From NCBI GenBank assembly GCA_002331025.1, contig DCYG01000024.1, positions 3,262-67,261 of the forward strand: DNA of 64,000 nucleotides, in the 5' to 3' direction. The notes beneath the pieces are model-generated. The model was not told the origin of the DNA. It ran no database searches and saw nothing but the letters and a program-made list of their open reading frames with translations. A program made the position numbers and the translations under genes. This document shows positions 53,684 to 62,983 of the stretch, in pieces. Position 1 is the stretch's first letter. Each line of letters opens with the position of its first letter. This stretch comes from Firmicutes bacterium UBA2116. GTDB lineage: Bacteria; Bacillota; Clostridia; Tissierellales; Sedimentibacteraceae.

Positions 53684-54613
53684 ATGGGACATATAGGTAC
53701 GATAATTGAAAAATACAGACAAGCTTTAAATATGAGTCGCAAGGAGTTGTCAGAAAATATCTGTTCAGAAAAACATATTTACTTAATTGAAAAAGGTCAA
53801 CGCTCACCTTCAACTAATATGCTTAAGTTGTTGGGAGATAGATTAGGAGTTGACTTCTTCGAGTTTCTTCCGTACCTTGATTGCAATGAACCTTTGGTGA
53901 TCCGGGACAAACTAAGAAATTTTTATACATATAGAATAAACCTTGATTTTGATTCTTTAAAAAAGATTTCAGATGAAGCCGAGATGATGCATGATTTTAA
54001 AAATGAGCCGTGGAGTTTTGAGATTAGGCTAAATAACCTTTACTATATGGTCTTTGTAGAAAAGAAATATGAAGAAGCTGCTTTCAAATTAAAAGATTTG
54101 TTGGAGGAAACAGAGAACGGAGGCATGTCTTATATATTTTTCGTAAATGCATACACACTTATGACAACATGCTGTCTTATAATTGGAGATAATATAGGTG
54201 CTAAAAAGGCGGCATTGACTGCTTATGACATTTTTGTGAAGAGGCACAATATTGAAGAACAAGAAAAATTATTAACCAAAATGACCGTAAATCTTATGGG
54301 TGCATATTACGTAAATGGCGAATATGATGAGGTTATAAAAAAGGGGAATGAATTTCTTCAAGTCAAACAAAGACTTGATTCATATGGAAAGCTTAATTTC
54401 ATGTATTTTTTTATGGCTCTTGCCTATTATGCTAAAGAAATGCGCGAGGAAGCCAATGAATTTTTAAAAAAAGCAATCTATTTTCTTATGTTTGACAATA
54501 GACCCACAGATGTCGGATATGTTGCAATGGACGGCAGATTTCGTAAAATGCTGGATGACTTAGGTGAGGGTTCGGAATTAATACAGGAATTCAGAGAAAA
54601 GTATAAGATATAA
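53684..54613 (+). CDS. XRE-family HTH regulator with TPR domain (RRNPP-like)
   Basis: The 309-residue protein has an N-terminal Xre helix-turn-helix (about 5-62, LNMSRKELSENICSEKHIYL) followed by helical TPR-type repeats to the end. This is the architecture of RRNPP peptide-responsive regulators such as PlcR. No pheromone gene is visible beside it. It lies between a c-di-GMP riboswitch and a large adhesin gene and probably controls the adhesin and itself through AACAATTGTT. ATG follows AGAGAGG. Confidence 0.85.
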   Translation: MGHIGTIIEKYRQALNMSRKELSENICSEKHIYLIEKGQRSPSTNMLKLLGDRLGVDFFEFLPYLDCNEPLVIRDKLRNFYTYRINLDFDSLKKISDEAEMMHDFKNEPWSFEIRLNNLYYMVFVEKKYEEAAFKLKDLLEETENGGMSYIFFVNAYTLMTTCCLIIGDNIGAKKAALTAYDIFVKRHNIEEQEKLLTKMTVNLMGAYYVNGEYDEVIKKGNEFLQVKQRLDSYGKLNFMYFFMALAYYAKEMREEANEFLKKAIYFLMFDNRPTDVGYVAMDGRFRKMLDDLGEGSELIQEFREKYKI

Positions 54614-54702
54614 AATCAAGAAAGCTGATTATAAATGCATATAAAAAATCCTTGTTAAAAAAAGCTTATATTTTACACAATTATAAGTTTTACTATATTA
54701 AA

Positions 54703-54746
54703 GTAACAATTGTTCCATATATGAAAATGTATATATGTGGTATTAT
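54703..54746 (+). promoter_or_regulatory. AACAATTGTT box and promoter before the adhesin gene
   Basis: GTAACAATTGTTC at 54703 is identical over 13 bases to the copy at 53501. TATTAT at 54741 is the likely -10 and places the box at about -43. The 281-base spacer shows no other clear signal. Confidence 0.6.
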
Positions 54747-54894
54747 GAAAAATAATTTACTAATAGAGTTTAACCTTTAAAAATGTTGGTATATATAAAA
54801 TTGTATTAAATATACTAAAATTAATTGGTTATTTACAAGCATTATGCTTTTAAATAAAATATAAAATTAATTTTGAATGAAAGGAGGAAAATAA

Positions 54895-57800
54895 ATGGAA
54901 AAAATAAGAAGGGCAAGGGGTATCAGTCTTGTATTGATGTTCATTATGGTATTTCAGCTGATGATGCCTGTGAATTTTGCTTATGGTGATGAAATTCCGG
55001 AATATAGCTCAGATGAATTAGGAGTAATCCCATTAGCAGGTTCGACAAGCAGTTCTGCTATTACCGTTAAAAGTGTTGAGTTCAAATTTGATGGTAAAGA
55101 GTATGAAGAAGGAGATGAAGTTTCATTAGATGCTAAGGTTGACTTTAAAATTATATTAGGAATTGAAGATAATGAAATTATTGATATCGATATTCCATAT
55201 ACATTTAATATTGCTGAAGGAATTAAGATATCTGAAGAAAAAGTCATAGATATATTTCATCCGGATGAAACAGATGTACAATTAGCTACTGCGACAATCA
55301 AAACAAACGGAGAGGTTGTAATTGAATTTCTTGATGCGATAAATGACTATGATACCGACAGAGAAATATGGGTTCAAGCCAGTGGAGAATTAGACGCATC
55401 TGAACTTGGAGATGGTGGAGAGCGGGAGCTTGTATTTAATTATCCCGGCGGTCCACTAAGAATACCCATAAAATTTAAAGAAAAACAAGAAATAGTTATT
55501 TTAGAAAAGGAAGGCAGCTGGGATACAGAAACCAACGAAATAACTTGGACTATAAAAGTTACAGGCGAAACTGTTCCAAGTGGAGGTAATATAGAAAATG
55601 TTGTTATAACTGATGTTATTGGAGATGGGCAGGAATTTATAAGTTCTAATCCAGTTGCTGATGCTGATTCCCCTTTAGGAAAATATCAATACACTTTTTC
55701 AGAACTTGCAGATGGTGAAACTAAAACTATTACTATTGTAACTAAGCCAGATTTGAATGAAATTGATTCTGATGACGAAGATTCAGATGTTACTTTAACA
55801 AATACTGTTAGCGGAACTTTTGGAGAAGATAATAAAGAAATAGAAGAAGTAGAGGCAACAGTAACAACTGAAATTAATTTTATTCACAAGAAAAATGGTG
55901 AATTGAAAAACTTCAATGATGACGACAGATCTAATAATTATATACTATGGACAATAGATATAAATAACAACAACTTGGATATGCCTGCAGGTACTACATT
56001 GAAGGATGTCATTCCAGAAGGATTGGAATTAGTATTAGATTCAGTAACAATTATCGGTGAGCCTATTGATGGAGCTATTATTAATGAGAATGCTAATAAA
56101 AAAGGTTTTAACATAGTATTTAATAGTGGGTTAAGTAGAAAAGCTACTATAACGTATCAAACAATAATTACTGATGATGATGCATATGAACCTGATAAAG
56201 AAGTAGAATATGAAAATAATGCAATTCTTTCTTGGGATAATGGAGATGAAGAAGTAAACGATACAGGAAAAGTTGGCATTGGCAGAACTGTGATTCAAAA
56301 ATCTGGAGTAGACTTTGATGCGACTGACAATCGATATGTTAAATATAGAATAACAGTAAACAGAGATAGGCTAACTATAGTAAATCCTGTAGTTACAGAT
56401 ACTTTAGATCCAAGGCTTGAATTTGATAGTTATACGGCGAATCCCAATATATGGACAATGTCAATCACTAGTGGTAGTGCTATAACATTCAGCTATTCTG
56501 GAGAAATTACTACACCACATTATATAGATATAATCGCTAAAATAAAAGATGGAAATGAAGATATATATGGCGCTAATAAAACAACTACCTTTAGAAATGA
56601 TGTGTCATTAGTAGGTAAAGATGTTACAGAAAAAAATACTCATGCAAATCAAAATTATGAAAGTACTGTAATCAGAAAAACTAATGAAGGCTATGACTAC
56701 ATTGATAGAGAAGCGTCGTGGAAAATAGTTGTAAATCAAAATAAAATGACTATTCATGACACAGTTATTAGAGATACTATCGGGTCTAATCATGAATTTC
56801 TTGATGATTCGTTAATATGGGAAGGTGGAACCCTTACTAAAGCAGTAAGTAATCCAGTTGCAGGACAGTATTCTGTTGTAGGAAAAGAAATAACAATAAA
56901 TCTTGGTACTATAACTAAACAAGAGACAATAACCTATAAAACATACATACCGGAAGATAAGCTGGATGAAATCTTCGGTTCAAATGATAATGTGACAATA
57001 AGTAATAGTGCTACTATAACAGGTGAAGAAATAGTAAGCGGCGGACAAAATGTAACATCCAGTAAAACAATAAATAATACGGTTGTAGGCAAAAAAGCTA
57101 AATACGATAACAACAATGATTATATTGAGTGGGAAGTTGAAATCAATCTGAATCAATTAGATTTTGGTGATGTAGAAGTTAAATTAGAAGATGAATTACA
57201 TGGACTTCTGATATTTGATCAGAATAGTGTTAAGTTATATGCACTTAATATAAAAGATGATGGTGGATATGATCAACCAACGGAAGCTGATTTAGTAGAG
57301 GATATGATTGAAGTTGACTATACTGTTAATCCTGTCGGAAAAGATAAGGTTGAATTTAAGTTCCTTAAGAATTTAGATAAAGCTTATTTATTGAAATTTA
57401 CAACTGATATTAACAGTGAAAAAGAAAGTAATACTTATATATCTAACGATATATCATTACAAGGTCATGCAAGTATTGGAGGCAACTCTACTGCCAGTAT
57501 AAATGTAAACTTTGACACCGCAATCGGAGGCGGAGGCGGAAGTAAGACTCGTGGCAGCGTAAGAATCATTAAAATAGATGATTATAATACTCCTATAGCA
57601 GGAGTTGAATTTGAACTTCTTGACGGAGCTAAAAATTCACTTGATCCCGTAAGAATAGACACTACCAACGCAGATGGAATTGTTTACTTTGATGATTTGC
57701 GTATGGGAACATATTATATTAGAGAAGCAGATGTTCCGGATGGGTATATAAAGTTAGATGAAGATGTTGTAGTTACAATAGAAAAAGGTGTTCCTGATCC

Positions 57801-60222
57801 TGACGATCCTAAGAATGTAATTGTAACATTAACAAATGAAAAAATTGTAAAAGATAAAATTCAGGTTAAAAAGGTTGATGAATCCGGCAAATCAATGAGC
57901 GGTGTAACCTTTGAACTATATGAATTAGTCGAGGATGCTCAGAATAAAATAGCAGAAGAAGCATCTGATGGAGAAGGCTTTGTGGTTTTTGATGAAATAA
58001 CTAAAGGTAATTATTTAATCAGAGAAAAAGAGGCTCCAGAAGGATATTTGAAATCAGTTAGAGATATATATGTCAAGGTCGAAAAGATTGACGATGATGA
58101 CTCAGAATTAAACATAACTTATAGCTATGACGGAGACAATTATACAATTGAAGATCCTACATTTGTCAATACTTCCATAGACATTGAACTTAAAAAGGAA
58201 ATGGACAGAGGAGAAGTAGCATTACCTGGTGCTACATTTGTATTGAAGGATGAAGTTGGCGATGTAGTTGATATTGCTATATCAGGCGCAGATGGGGAAG
58301 TTGTTTTCAAAGCAGTCAAGGAAGGCACATATACTATCGAAGAAACAGGATTTCCTGAAGGATATATTCAAACTCCCGTAAGTATAGTAGTTACGGTTGA
58401 TGTGAACGAAGATGGTACCGATGCGACTATAACATTTGAAGGTTATGAGGATAATGAAGTTCCGGTAATTAAGAATATTCTTGATGTAAAAGGTCATGTT
58501 GTCATAATAAAAGCAGATAAGGTATCAAGAACTCCATTAGAATTTGCAGAATTTGGTTTATATTATGATGCTGAATCGAATGAACCAATAGAAACTTCAC
58601 AATCCGGACCGGATGGCGTAGTAAGATTTGCAGATATTACTGAAGGAACGTATGTAATTAAAGAAATAGAGTCTCCGGCAGGATATTTAAGATATGATAA
58701 TGTTATTTATGTCAGAGTAGACAGAGAAGCGGGTAAAAGTGATGAGGATGAGGATAAATATAACGTTGAGTATAGTACAGACGGAGTTACCTACTCATCA
58801 GAAACACCATTATTTGAAAACGAACCAATAGACATCGAATTCACCAAACATGACAGTAATGGAAATCCTCTTGCAGGCGCTGAATTCACGTTATATGAAG
58901 AAAACGGAACAACTGTGTTTGAAGATCGTGATCCTGTAACAAGTGATGATGATGGTAAAGTTGTATTTACGGTTATTCCTGTAGGAAAGTATGTAATTAA
59001 AGAAACTAAGGCACCGTCTGGATACAGAGACTTCAATGGAGCTATCGAAGTTGAGGTTAAAGTCGAAGATGAAGGAACTGTAGCAACAGTAATGTTCACC
59101 GAAAAAGACAAATCAGATAGTGGTGAAGTAGAAATAGGTGAAGATGGTACATTAATTGTAACCAACGAAAGAAGACCGAGTCCACCTACTCCTATACCTG
59201 CTTACGGAAAAATTGCTATCAAGAAAACAGACGAAGACAAAAAAGTACTTCCGGGAGCTGAATTCACATTGTACGATGAAGACGGCAAGGTTGTTGACAG
59301 GGGAGTAACCGGTTCAGACGGAACATTGTCCTTTGAGGATCTGGAACCGGGCAGCTATACGCTTAAGGAAACAAAGGCACCTGAAGGATATGTGCTGGAA
59401 GTAGACGAAAAGGGCGTAACAGTTGCTGCAAACAGAACAAATACGTACACCTTTACAAACAAGAAGGCAGAGCCTGAGAAGCCGGGCAGAATTGAAATAG
59501 TTAAGGTTGACGAGGAAGGAAGACTTCTTTCGGAAGCATGGTTCAGCTTAATTGACGGCAACGGTACTACTATAGAGAATGTTGTAACTGTTAACGGTCG
59601 TGCAGCATTTGAAGATGTACCTGTAGGCAGATACACGGTTAAAGAGGTTCAGGCACCTGAAGGATATGTATTGACAGAACAAGAGGTTAATGTTACTGTA
59701 GACAGTGAAGAAACTGTAACGGTAAGATTTGTAAATAAACAATCCGGAACGACGGTTGTTCCTGTTTCGGGCAGAATTACCATAAATAAGGTTGATGAAA
59801 ACAACATGGCTCTTGCGGGAGCGGAGTTTACTCTCTATAATGAAAATAATGAGATAGTAGGAACTGCCGTATCAGAGGCAAGCGGAAGAGTTATATTTGA
59901 AAACCTTAAGGATGGCAGATATTTTGTAAGAGAAACGGAAGCACCTGCAGGATACAGATTAGTATCAGACAGCTTGACTGTAAACGTAACTGGCGGAAGC
60001 TCATACAGCTACAGATTCAGAAATGTTCCTGATACCGAAGAAATAGACGACCCTGAGATCCCGTTAGGATGGGAAGAAATAGACGACCCTGATGTACCGA
60101 GGGATGTTCTCGAATTACCGGATACAGGCTCATTGCTAAACACATGGTTAATGATAACCATCGGTTTAATGCTAATATTCGCAGGAATGTTCTTATTCAG
60201 AACGAAGCTTACAAATAACTAA
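54895..60222 (+). CDS. LPXTG-anchored multidomain surface adhesin (collagen-binding/Cna-B type)
   Basis: The 1775-residue protein has a signal peptide (about 1-32). After a leading beta domain (about 50-195) come five related adhesin-like repeats starting near 202, 329, 466, 593 and 732; they share the pattern W/V-x-I-x-V-N-x-N...V-x-D-T/V. A Gly/Ser-rich joint near 880 precedes eight SpaA/Cna-B domains (about 886-1712), each ending in KE/RE-x-x-A-P-x-G-Y. The end is an LPDTG sortase signal near 1741, a membrane helix and a short positive tail. Cna-B domains usually form internal isopeptide bonds and make a stalk. The gene is followed by its sortase. GC content rises in the last three domains. 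Confidence 0.93.
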   Translation: MEKIRRARGISLVLMFIMVFQLMMPVNFAYGDEIPEYSSDELGVIPLAGSTSSSAITVKSVEFKFDGKEYEEGDEVSLDAKVDFKIILGIEDNEIIDIDIPYTFNIAEGIKISEEKVIDIFHPDETDVQLATATIKTNGEVVIEFLDAINDYDTDREIWVQASGELDASELGDGGERELVFNYPGGPLRIPIKFKEKQEIVILEKEGSWDTETNEITWTIKVTGETVPSGGNIENVVITDVIGDGQEFISSNPVADADSPLGKYQYTFSELADGETKTITIVTKPDLNEIDSDDEDSDVTLTNTVSGTFGEDNKEIEEVEATVTTEINFIHKKNGELKNFNDDDRSNNYILWTIDINNNNLDMPAGTTLKDVIPEGLELVLDSVTIIGEPIDGAIINENANKKGFNIVFNSGLSRKATITYQTIITDDDAYEPDKEVEYENNAILSWDNGDEEVNDTGKVGIGRTVIQKSGVDFDATDNRYVKYRITVNRDRLTIVNPVVTDTLDPRLEFDSYTANPNIWTMSITSGSAITFSYSGEITTPHYIDIIAKIKDGNEDIYGANKTTTFRNDVSLVGKDVTEKNTHANQNYESTVIRKTNEGYDYIDREASWKIVVNQNKMTIHDTVIRDTIGSNHEFLDDSLIWEGGTLTKAVSNPVAGQYSVVGKEITINLGTITKQETITYKTYIPEDKLDEIFGSNDNVTISNSATITGEEIVSGGQNVTSSKTINNTVVGKKAKYDNNNDYIEWEVEINLNQLDFGDVEVKLEDELHGLLIFDQNSVKLYALNIKDDGGYDQPTEADLVEDMIEVDYTVNPVGKDKVEFKFLKNLDKAYLLKFTTDINSEKESNTYISNDISLQGHASIGGNSTASINVNFDTAIGGGGGSKTRGSVRIIKIDDYNTPIAGVEFELLDGAKNSLDPVRIDTTNADGIVYFDDLRMGTYYIREADVPDGYIKLDEDVVVTIEKGVPDPDDPKNVIVTLTNEKIVKDKIQVKKVDESGKSMSGVTFELYELVEDAQNKIAEEASDGEGFVVFDEITKGNYLIREKEAPEGYLKSVRDIYVKVEKIDDDDSELNITYSYDGDNYTIEDPTFVNTSIDIELKKEMDRGEVALPGATFVLKDEVGDVVDIAISGADGEVVFKAVKEGTYTIEETGFPEGYIQTPVSIVVTVDVNEDGTDATITFEGYEDNEVPVIKNILDVKGHVVIIKADKVSRTPLEFAEFGLYYDAESNEPIETSQSGPDGVVRFADITEGTYVIKEIESPAGYLRYDNVIYVRVDREAGKSDEDEDKYNVEYSTDGVTYSSETPLFENEPIDIEFTKHDSNGNPLAGAEFTLYEENGTTVFEDRDPVTSDDDGKVVFTVIPVGKYVIKETKAPSGYRDFNGAIEVEVKVEDEGTVATVMFTEKDKSDSGEVEIGEDGTLIVTNERRPSPPTPIPAYGKIAIKKTDEDKKVLPGAEFTLYDEDGKVVDRGVTGSDGTLSFEDLEPGSYTLKETKAPEGYVLEVDEKGVTVAANRTNTYTFTNKKAEPEKPGRIEIVKVDEEGRLLSEAWFSLIDGNGTTIENVVTVNGRAAFEDVPVGRYTVKEVQAPEGYVLTEQEVNVTVDSEETVTVRFVNKQSGTTVVPVSGRITINKVDENNMALAGAEFTLYNENNEIVGTAVSEASGRVIFENLKDGRYFVRETEAPAGYRLVSDSLTVNVTGGSSYSYRFRNVPDTEEIDDPEIPLGWEEIDDPDVPRDVLELPDTGSLLNTWLMITIGLMLIFAGMFLFRTKLTNN

Positions 60223-60232
60223 AACATGAGAG

Positions 60233-60252
60233 GGGCTAAGCCCCTCTTTTTT
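60233..60252 (+). terminator. Hairpin between adhesin and sortase genes
   Basis: GAGGGGC-TA-GCCCCTC with a T-run. It lies in the 43-base gap and would reduce read-through into the sortase gene. Confidence 0.85.
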
Positions 60253-60265
60253 AAAAGGTATGGAT

Positions 60266-60943
60266 ATGATCAGAAAATATTTGGCTGTTGTTTTAATTTT
60301 GGCAGGAATTGCTTTTATTGCCATAGGGCTTTATCAGAATTTCAGTACTAAGTATTATCAGGATAAATTGGTGGAAGAATACGACAGGCATATCAGTATG
60401 CTTAATTCTGATGAGGAAAAAGAGGATGTTAAAGAACCGGTGCGGGAAGTGGATGCAGCTGAAGAAAATGAAACAGGAGAAAGTGAGGAGGAAGAAACCC
60501 CGGCTGCAGAGGAAGATGCACGAAGTCCCGTCGAAAAATATCTTGAAGGCAAGGAAATAAGCGGAATTATAGAGATACCTAAATTGAACGTAAGAGCTGC
60601 AATACTTGAGGGAACCGACGACAGAGCATTAAAATATACGGTGGGTCATTATCCGGGAACTGCAAATCCCGGCGAGAAAGGAAACAGCGTGCTTCTGGGG
60701 CACAGAAATTACCTCTATGCCCATTATTTCAGACGCCTTAATGAATTGAATCCGGGAGACGAAATTATAATCAGAAAGGATTTAGATGCGTATACATACA
60801 TTGTGACGGAATCCTTTGTGGTCAGTCCACAGGATGTATGGGTTCTGGATGATACGGGAGATACAATGGTTACATTAATTACGTGTACGCCTATTATAAC
60901 ATATACGGACAGATTAATTGTAAGAGGAGTTATTTCGGAATGA
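60266..60943 (+). CDS. Class D sortase
   Basis: The 225-residue enzyme has an N-terminal membrane helix (about 4-24), an unusual acidic linker (about 45-85, Glu/Ala-rich), and a sortase fold with H146 in LLGHRNY, C207 in LITCTPI and R220 in LIVRG. Sortases cleave the LPXTG signal and link the protein to peptidoglycan or to another subunit. The ATG at 60266 is seven bases after AAAAGG; an ATG at 60260 is too close to that site. It is a natural partner for the LPDTG adhesin just upstream. Confidence 0.92.
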   Translation: MIRKYLAVVLILAGIAFIAIGLYQNFSTKYYQDKLVEEYDRHISMLNSDEEKEDVKEPVREVDAAEENETGESEEEETPAAEEDARSPVEKYLEGKEISGIIEIPKLNVRAAILEGTDDRALKYTVGHYPGTANPGEKGNSVLLGHRNYLYAHYFRRLNELNPGDEIIIRKDLDAYTYIVTESFVVSPQDVWVLDDTGDTMVTLITCTPIITYTDRLIVRGVISE

Positions 60944-60993
60944 CAACATCGAACGTTATATGTTTATTCATAGCGATAAATCAAGGAGGCAAA

Positions 60994-61500
60994 ATGAACA
61001 ATATCGAGAAAATTAACTTTGATTCGAAGGATAAATTCTACAATTATTTAAATCTGAAGCTGACAGGTTTGATATGTGAGGAACCGGACTGGCTTGCTAA
61101 TTTAAGCAATGCATCTGCATTGTTGTGGTTATTGATGGATGATATAAACTGGGCGGGGTTTTATTTATATAAAAATGGAGAATTGGTTTTAGGACCGTTT
61201 CAGGGAAAGCCGGCTTGTACTCACATTTCATTGGGAAAGGGTGTTTGCGGAGCTGCTGCCGCTGAACTAAAAACTCAATTGGTCAAGAATGTTCATGAGT
61301 TTCCGGGTCATATTGCCTGTGATTCTGCATCTAATTCAGAAATTGTAATCCCGATTTTGTCTGACAATAATAAGCTGGCAGGTGTGCTTGATATAGACAG
61401 CCCAATCCTGCAAAGATTTGATGAAACGGATAAGAAATATTTAGAAAAATTTGTGTCTATTATTGTCAAATATGTTGTATTTCCCGAGAATTTCTCATAG
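60994..61500 (+). CDS. GAF-domain free methionine-(R)-sulfoxide reductase
   Basis: The 168-residue protein is a single GAF domain with the fRMsr pattern: WAGFYLYKNGELVLGPFQGKPAC, IPLGKGVCG-like ISLGKGVCGAA and FPGHIACDSASNSEIVIPI, with three conserved cysteines. The enzyme reduces free methionine-R-sulfoxide in the cytosol. The ATG at 60994 follows AAGGAGG; an upstream in-frame start at 60883 lies inside the sortase gene. Confidence 0.9.
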   Translation: MNNIEKINFDSKDKFYNYLNLKLTGLICEEPDWLANLSNASALLWLLMDDINWAGFYLYKNGELVLGPFQGKPACTHISLGKGVCGAAAAELKTQLVKNVHEFPGHIACDSASNSEIVIPILSDNNKLAGVLDIDSPILQRFDETDKKYLEKFVSIIVKYVVFPENFS

Positions 61501-61558
61501 GTGTTTACCGAACATTTGCCCCGGAGATTCATATAATATGATGAGAAGGGGTGAGTAT

Positions 61559-62245
61559 ATGAATTATGGAAACAGTACTTATAATGATTATTATAAAAAC
61601 ATGATTTATAGTCAGATGAACAGATGTTTTTGTAACAAATCATTTTTTAAATTGCTGAATACTTATACTGATTGTCCGGTGGACGTACATATTAATGAAA
61701 TAGTGATGGGAGAAAATATAAATACAGGTTGTTTCACCAGATATGCACAGTTTAATCCGGGGACTTATCGTATAAAAATTTACAAAACGAATGAACCAAA
61801 AAAACTGATATTTGAATCAGATATCAACATTGAAAAAAATTTGGCGTACACTGGCGTAATTACAGCCGATGATAATGACAGAACGGATATAAACTTGTTG
61901 GTAATTCCGGAGGCAAAGGACAACTACATTAAAGGTGATGTGTCGTCGGTTAAGTTAGCTAATTTGCTTGTGGATGCTCCGCCGTCGGAGCTTGTTGCTT
62001 CGGATGGAGCTGTATGGTTTTCGGGAATAAATTATGGAGATGTATCAAATAATGTTGTCGTACCCTCCGGAAAGTACAACTTGGAATTGAAAGATAAGAA
62101 AAGCAAAAAAAGCGTTGCAAGTATTAGAAATTTCAGTCCGGCAGCTAAAATGCATTATACTATATACTTGGTAGGAAATGCGGAAAAACCCGATATAAAA
62201 ATAATTGTGCCTGAGGATGGAGTGAATTATTTAGGGTTGTGCTAG
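61559..62245 (+). CDS. DUF4397 domain-containing protein
   Basis: The 228-residue protein has a Tyr/Asn-rich head (about 1-30) and two DUF4397-like beta domains (about 38-135 and 140-225, with VRLANLLVDAPPSE-type SSVKLANLLVDAPPSELVA). No signal peptide is visible. In spore formers such proteins are found in the spore coat or envelope. The ATG at 61559 follows AGAAGGGGTGAG; the longer frame overlaps the preceding gene. Confidence 0.82.
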   Translation: MNYGNSTYNDYYKNMIYSQMNRCFCNKSFFKLLNTYTDCPVDVHINEIVMGENINTGCFTRYAQFNPGTYRIKIYKTNEPKKLIFESDINIEKNLAYTGVITADDNDRTDINLLVIPEAKDNYIKGDVSSVKLANLLVDAPPSELVASDGAVWFSGINYGDVSNNVVVPSGKYNLELKDKKSKKSVASIRNFSPAAKMHYTIYLVGNAEKPDIKIIVPEDGVNYLGLC

Positions 62246-62270
62246 CGGGTCGCTTATAAAGACCCGCCTG
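62246..62270 (+). terminator. Hairpin after the DUF4397 gene
   Basis: GCGGGTC and GACCCGC pair around a short loop directly after the stop. No T-run follows. The next 70 bases are unusually GC-rich (CCGGCC, CTCCCGGCGCC) and hold no gene. Confidence 0.6.
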
Positions 62271-62395
62271 CGACCTTGCCGTTCAGCCGGCCAATCCTCA
62301 CATATGTCCTAATACGCTGCGGTTGTCCGTCTCCCGGCGCCTTGCAGGACGAACTTTTTAATCAACCCGCAAGAGTATTTGGGGTAAATTACCAA

Positions 62396-62424
62396 TTGAC
62401 AATAGCAGAAAATTAGGTTAAGAT
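62396..62424 (+). promoter_or_regulatory. Promoter of the third T-box leader
   Basis: TTGACA (62396) and TAAGAT (62419) are spaced 17 bases. Confidence 0.7.
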
Positions 62425-62433
62425 AGCAAACAA

Positions 62434-62712
62434 TACAAAAATTAAGAATGTGTTGATGCAGAGAAAGATATTTTAAACAATTACAGAGAGTTGGAAAGGG
62501 TGGAAGCCAACATTGAATGAAATATGTAATATTCACTGCGGAGCATGTCTGTTCAACGGAATACCAAGTAGACGGACACGATTACCTGCGTTACAGGGTT
62601 AGAGGTTGTTAGACCTTGAAGAGTGATGATATTTACATATCATAATATGGGTGGTACCGCGGAAACTTTCGTCCCAATAAGCACAAATGTGTTTATTGGG
62701 ACTTTTTTTATG
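62434..62712 (+). ncRNA. T-box leader, predicted phenylalanine (UUC) specifier
   Basis: The T-box sequence GGGTGGTACCGCGG (62649-62662) and a terminator GTCCCAATAA/TTATTGGGAC with T-run are clear. The distal stem AGAGAGTTGG...CCAAC is present. Applying the spacing seen in the two other leaders here (codon, then ten bases ending in GGAG[CT]) gives UUC at 62532-62534, a Phe codon. The TrpX-type gene that follows suggests an aromatic amino acid in any case. Confidence 0.85.
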
Positions 62713-62768
62713 CCCTAACCCCATTTGAACAAGCGATAGCGCAGTTCAGATGGCGGTAGGTCAAACGC

Positions 62769-62823
62769 AACATGCACCAAATTTATGCGAGCGACAGCGA
62801 GCAAATAAATTTGTGTTGCATGA
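62769..62823. repeat. Palindromic element between T-box and trpX-like gene
   Basis: Left arm CAACATGCACCAAATTTAT (62769) and right arm ATAAATTTGTGTTGCATG (62806) pair around GCGAGCGACAGCGAGC. Related words (GCGATAGCGCA, AATAGCGAAC) recur in the flanks. The rest of the 270 bases between leader and gene shows no gene. Confidence 0.55.
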
Positions 62824-62983
62824 CTGCGAATCCATACTAATAAAAACAAATAGCGAACAAACAAATTTGAAGCATTCCCCTGCGTGTACTTTGGATGTTT
62901 CAGTAATTAACGATATTAACTTGGCCAAGTTAAATATAAATTAAAGTTAACAATAATATTTATCAAATTATAAGGAGATTATT

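Noticed and set aside
62750..62944. 64-codon frame before the trpX-like gene
   Set aside because: It is made of the palindromic element and its flanks and has no ribosome binding site.
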